Part shown: positions 5,045 to 5,422 of the stretch, in pieces
Layout: the number at the start of each line of letters is the position of its first letter
Numbering within the stretch: position 1 is the first letter of the stretch
Assembly: GCA_036506155.1 (NCBI GenBank)
Contig: DASXSF010000150.1
Location: 1 to 5,422, forward strand
Direction of reading: 5' to 3'
Source: DASXRA01 sp036506155
GTDB lineage: Bacteria > Actinomycetota > Actinomycetes > Mycobacteriales > Jatrophihabitantaceae
DNA: 5,422 nucleotides
The notes under the pieces: model-generated
Seen by the model: the letters and a program-made list of their open reading frames with translations, nothing else
What the model was told of the DNA's origin: nothing
The model's database searches: none
Program-made: the position numbers and the translations under genes

Positions 5045-5287
5045 TCAGTCAGTTCCGACGCCCGTCTTCGCGTCGAGCTCCTGCAGCAGGTCGTGAGCAG
5101 CGAGTTCGATCTCCTTGTGACGCCATTCGGATGCACGGTAGACGCACGCGATCAGCCCGGTGCGATGTAGGCGGCGCAGATCTCCGTAGACGAACGCGTA
5201 CCGTGCCTTCGTTTCATCCTTGGCACCCTCGGTCAGCCCAAGGTGCCACGCGGCGTACTCCGCCCAGGAGTGCCGCTCTAACCCTGC
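5045..5287 (-). pseudogene. 5'-truncated conserved actinobacterial hypothetical protein
   Basis: The minus strand is open for 80 codons from just after an in-frame TAA (5290-5288) to the TGA at 5047-5045, with no start codon near its beginning. The residues form a clear protein signature: H-S-W-A-E-Y-A-A-W-H-L-G-L-T-E-G-A, then K-D-E-T-K-A-R-Y-A-F-V-Y-G-D-L-R-R-L-H-R, then L-I-A-C-V-Y-R-A-S-E-W-R-H-K-E-I-E-L-A-A-H-D-L-L-Q-E-L-D. I associate this with a small conserved mycobacterial hypothetical family that normally has about 30-40 more residues at the N-terminus; that length is from memory. The first three codons (A-G-L) probably belong to the inserted flank. The 3' end is intact and lies 115 bases before the PPOX-like gene on the same strand. 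The break makes it a likely remnant. Confidence 0.75.
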
Positions 5288-5422
5288 TTATTCAGGTCGC
5301 TTGTGTTGACGATCTTGGTAAGACGTGTTGATCTTGACTGGCGGTTCAGGGTTGGAAGGCGTTGTTGATCGCCCGGCCTGCCGCCTGCCGGGTGCTCCGA
5401 GTCCTCGGTCGTTGGGGCGTGG
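5279..5422. other. Unidentified flank after the gene break, possible insertion-element end
   Basis: From about 5279 the coding signal of the hypothetical protein stops and a sequence of different character runs to the window edge. It contains CCTG (5283-5286) facing CAGG (5293-5296), and an imperfect direct repeat GTGTTGACGATCTTG (5303-5317) / GTGTTGATCTTG (5325-5336), with a related GTTGATC at 5364-5370. Minus-strand frames entering from the right end with stops at about 5340 or 5288, and could be the C-terminus of a transposase, but I recognise no transposase motif and only one end is in view. Confidence 0.35.

Noticed and set aside
1..5422. CRISPR arrays, riboswitches, toxin-antitoxin pairs, prophage genes
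   Set aside because: No regularly spaced repeats, no recognisable riboswitch core and no matching small gene pairs were seen.

Overview
The window is high-GC DNA that suggests a Mycobacterium-like actinobacterium. The support is GTG starts, TANNNT-type -10 boxes without strong -35 boxes, an apparent leaderless start, and gene families (YciI-like, SagB-like, actinobacterial FMN split barrel, a short conserved hypothetical) typical of that group. Genus level is inference from pattern memory; no search was possible.

Layout. Bases 1-235 hold a divergent tRNA pair: the 5' half of a tRNA-Gly (anticodon beginning with U, probably UCC) leaving the left edge on the minus strand, and a complete tRNA-Pro(UGG) on the plus strand. 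The last bases of tRNA-Pro are repeated in tandem just after the gene, followed by overlapping GC-rich hairpins. Bases 236-907 have no convincing gene, only a possible decayed ESX-type (type VII secretion) fragment. Such a stretch beside a tRNA 3' end could be an old integration scar.

Bases 908-1288 (minus) encode a 126-aa YciI/DGPF-like protein with a strong Shine-Dalgarno. A 438-bp divergent spacer follows. Bases 1727-3187 (plus) encode the largest protein, a 486-aa tandem-domain SagB/ThcOx-type flavin nitroreductase homologue with no YcaO, protease or precursor-peptide gene in view. It has a likely leaderless GTG start, downstream of the longest possible GTG at 1667. After a 364-bp convergent spacer, bases 3552-4127 (minus) encode a small single-pass membrane protein with an exported domain. 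A spacer with a hairpin separates it from a 149-aa pyridoxamine-phosphate-oxidase-like protein (4480-4929, minus). A possible 19-codon upstream ORF has a stop that overlaps the start of that gene.

Bases 5045-5287 (minus) carry the C-terminal 77-80 codons of a conserved hypothetical protein. Its reading frame is cut off at about 5279-5288, where the sequence changes character and continues unidentified to the right edge; an insertion-element end is the simplest guess. It has no start codon and would be missed by start-to-stop ORF calling.

The genes do not form an obvious pathway. Three products belong to redox or small-domain families, but strands alternate and spacers are long, so most are probably separate transcription units. 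No CRISPR array, prophage, toxin-antitoxin pair or clear new multigene system is visible.
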